Source: Paramecium octaurelia | Lineage: Eukaryota; Ciliophora; Oligohymenophorea; Peniculida; Parameciidae | Direction of reading: 5' to 3' | NCBI GenBank assembly: GCA_905182995.1 | Contig: CAJJDP010000047.1 | Span: 256,046 to 320,045, forward strand | DNA: 64,000 nucleotides | Part shown: positions 63,389 to 64,000 of the stretch, one piece after another | Numbering within the stretch: position 1 is the first letter of the stretch | How the letters are laid out: each line of letters begins with the position of its first letter | Notes under the pieces: model-generated | What the model saw: the letters and a program-made list of their open reading frames with translations, nothing else | Database searches by the model: none | What the model was told of the DNA's origin: nothing | Translations under genes and position numbers: made by a program

Positions 63389-64000
63389 ATGAAAAAATGG
63401 GATGATGATTTCCGTATGAAGAGTTACGTTAATAAAATTTAGAATGCAAAATCCACAGTGCCGAGTAATCAAAAAAAATCTTTGAAAAGTAATAAATGGC
63501 AACAATATAATAGAACAACCAAATAGAGATTCAGAATTCAGTAGCCATGTATCATATAGATCTGATTTCACTGATCTAAAGGAAAGTTTATTGTTCAAGT
63601 AAGTGAGAGATGTATTCATATTAGATAATTGGTTGAATACAATTTATAATAATATGCAAATAAATTATTCTTAAGAGGCTATTTAGGGGGATTATAAACA
63701 TTAGCTCAATAACCAGCAGATTTATAAAATGTGGTATTACAAGAGATTAGATTACAGCCTGGACATAAATAAAAATTTTTAGATTTGTTTAAATATTTAA
63801 ACGATCATTACGATCCTCATAATTATAATGTTTAAAATTCATAAACCCCAACTTACAATTAATAAAACAGAAATACATAGCCTGGATAATTTAATTCCCA
63901 CAGTAAGATTGAACAAACAAGAGAACCTTATATTGAAATTCTGAAACCAGTTAATAGAAGAGCATCTCTGAAGCATTTCTCTCCTCTCTAAGAGATTGGA
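63389..64000 (+). CDS. unknown protein, 5' part (runs off the window)
   Basis: It begins MKKWDDDFRMKSYVNKIQNA. Two introns (63489..63513, 25 nt; 63599..63624, 26 nt) are needed and both restore natural sequence. After the second comes LVEYNLQQYANKLFLRGYLG, then LALINE-free Gln-rich text such as LQEIRLQPGHKQKFLDLFKY and a Q/N/P-rich segment (NSQTPTYNQQNRNTQPGQ). The frame is open at 64000. There is no recognised domain in the ~185 residues seen. Confidence 0.75.

Noticed and set aside
1-64000. CRISPR arrays, tRNA or rRNA genes, bacterial operons
   Set aside because: No regularly spaced short repeats, cloverleaf or rRNA sequence was recognised. The code and introns are those of a ciliate nucleus.

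Overview
This is 64 kb of an AT-rich ciliate nuclear genome, almost certainly the somatic (macronuclear) genome of a Paramecium species. Three things read directly from the sequence support this. Long reading frames are full of in-frame TAA and TAG, and these fall where Gln is expected in kinases, MORN repeats, SAC and acyltransferase domains. TGA is the only stop that closes coherent proteins. The genes are cut by tiny introns of about 20-35 nt, mostly GTA...TAG or GTA...AAG. After removing these introns, most gene models close exactly in frame. A standard-code ORF list therefore shows only fragments and shadows. The genus is inferred from the code and intron size; the species is not determined.

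Layout. 1-10.7 kb: Myb-domain 3' end, AGC-type kinase, small basic protein, two coiled-coil or basic proteins, a four-TM protein, a short unknown gene, a cyclin, another coiled-coil protein and a second four-TM protein. 10.7-20.1 kb: gene-poor. It holds a block triplicated around N gaps (probable assembly artefact), a perfect hairpin, one small gene, a ~55-bp tandem repeat, a Tc1/mariner-type transposase relic and a decayed membrane-protein pseudogene. 20.2-28.6 kb: secreted C39-like protein, RRM protein, a Q-rich protein, a CAMK-like kinase, CKS1, a small unknown, a B-box/coiled-coil protein, a MORN protein and a membrane protein. 28.8-35 kb: enkurin, an EF-hand protein and a complete hybrid histidine kinase. 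35.3-43.7 kb: one 2750-residue coiled-coil protein. 43.8-52.6 kb: SAC-domain phosphatase and a 1772-residue type I membrane protein. 52.7-64 kb: Nup98/96-type nucleoporin with NIFN-type repeats, a type I membrane protein, a glycerol-3-phosphate acyltransferase, a CK1-family kinase and two small genes, the last running off the window.

The genes do not form operons. They are packed head-to-head, tail-to-tail or in tandem with gaps as small as 12-15 bp between divergent start codons. Themes are signalling (five kinases including the histidine kinase), cell cycle (cyclin, CKS1), cilia and cytoskeleton (enkurin, EF-hand, MORN, B-box, giant coiled coil), lipids (SAC, GPAT) and nuclear transport. 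The nucleoporin is the most interesting item: its NIFN/NLFN repeats match the repeat type known from micronucleus-specific Nup98 of Tetrahymena. Several gene models near the left end carry single-base frame breaks. These may be assembly errors or early decay and cannot be separated from sequence alone.
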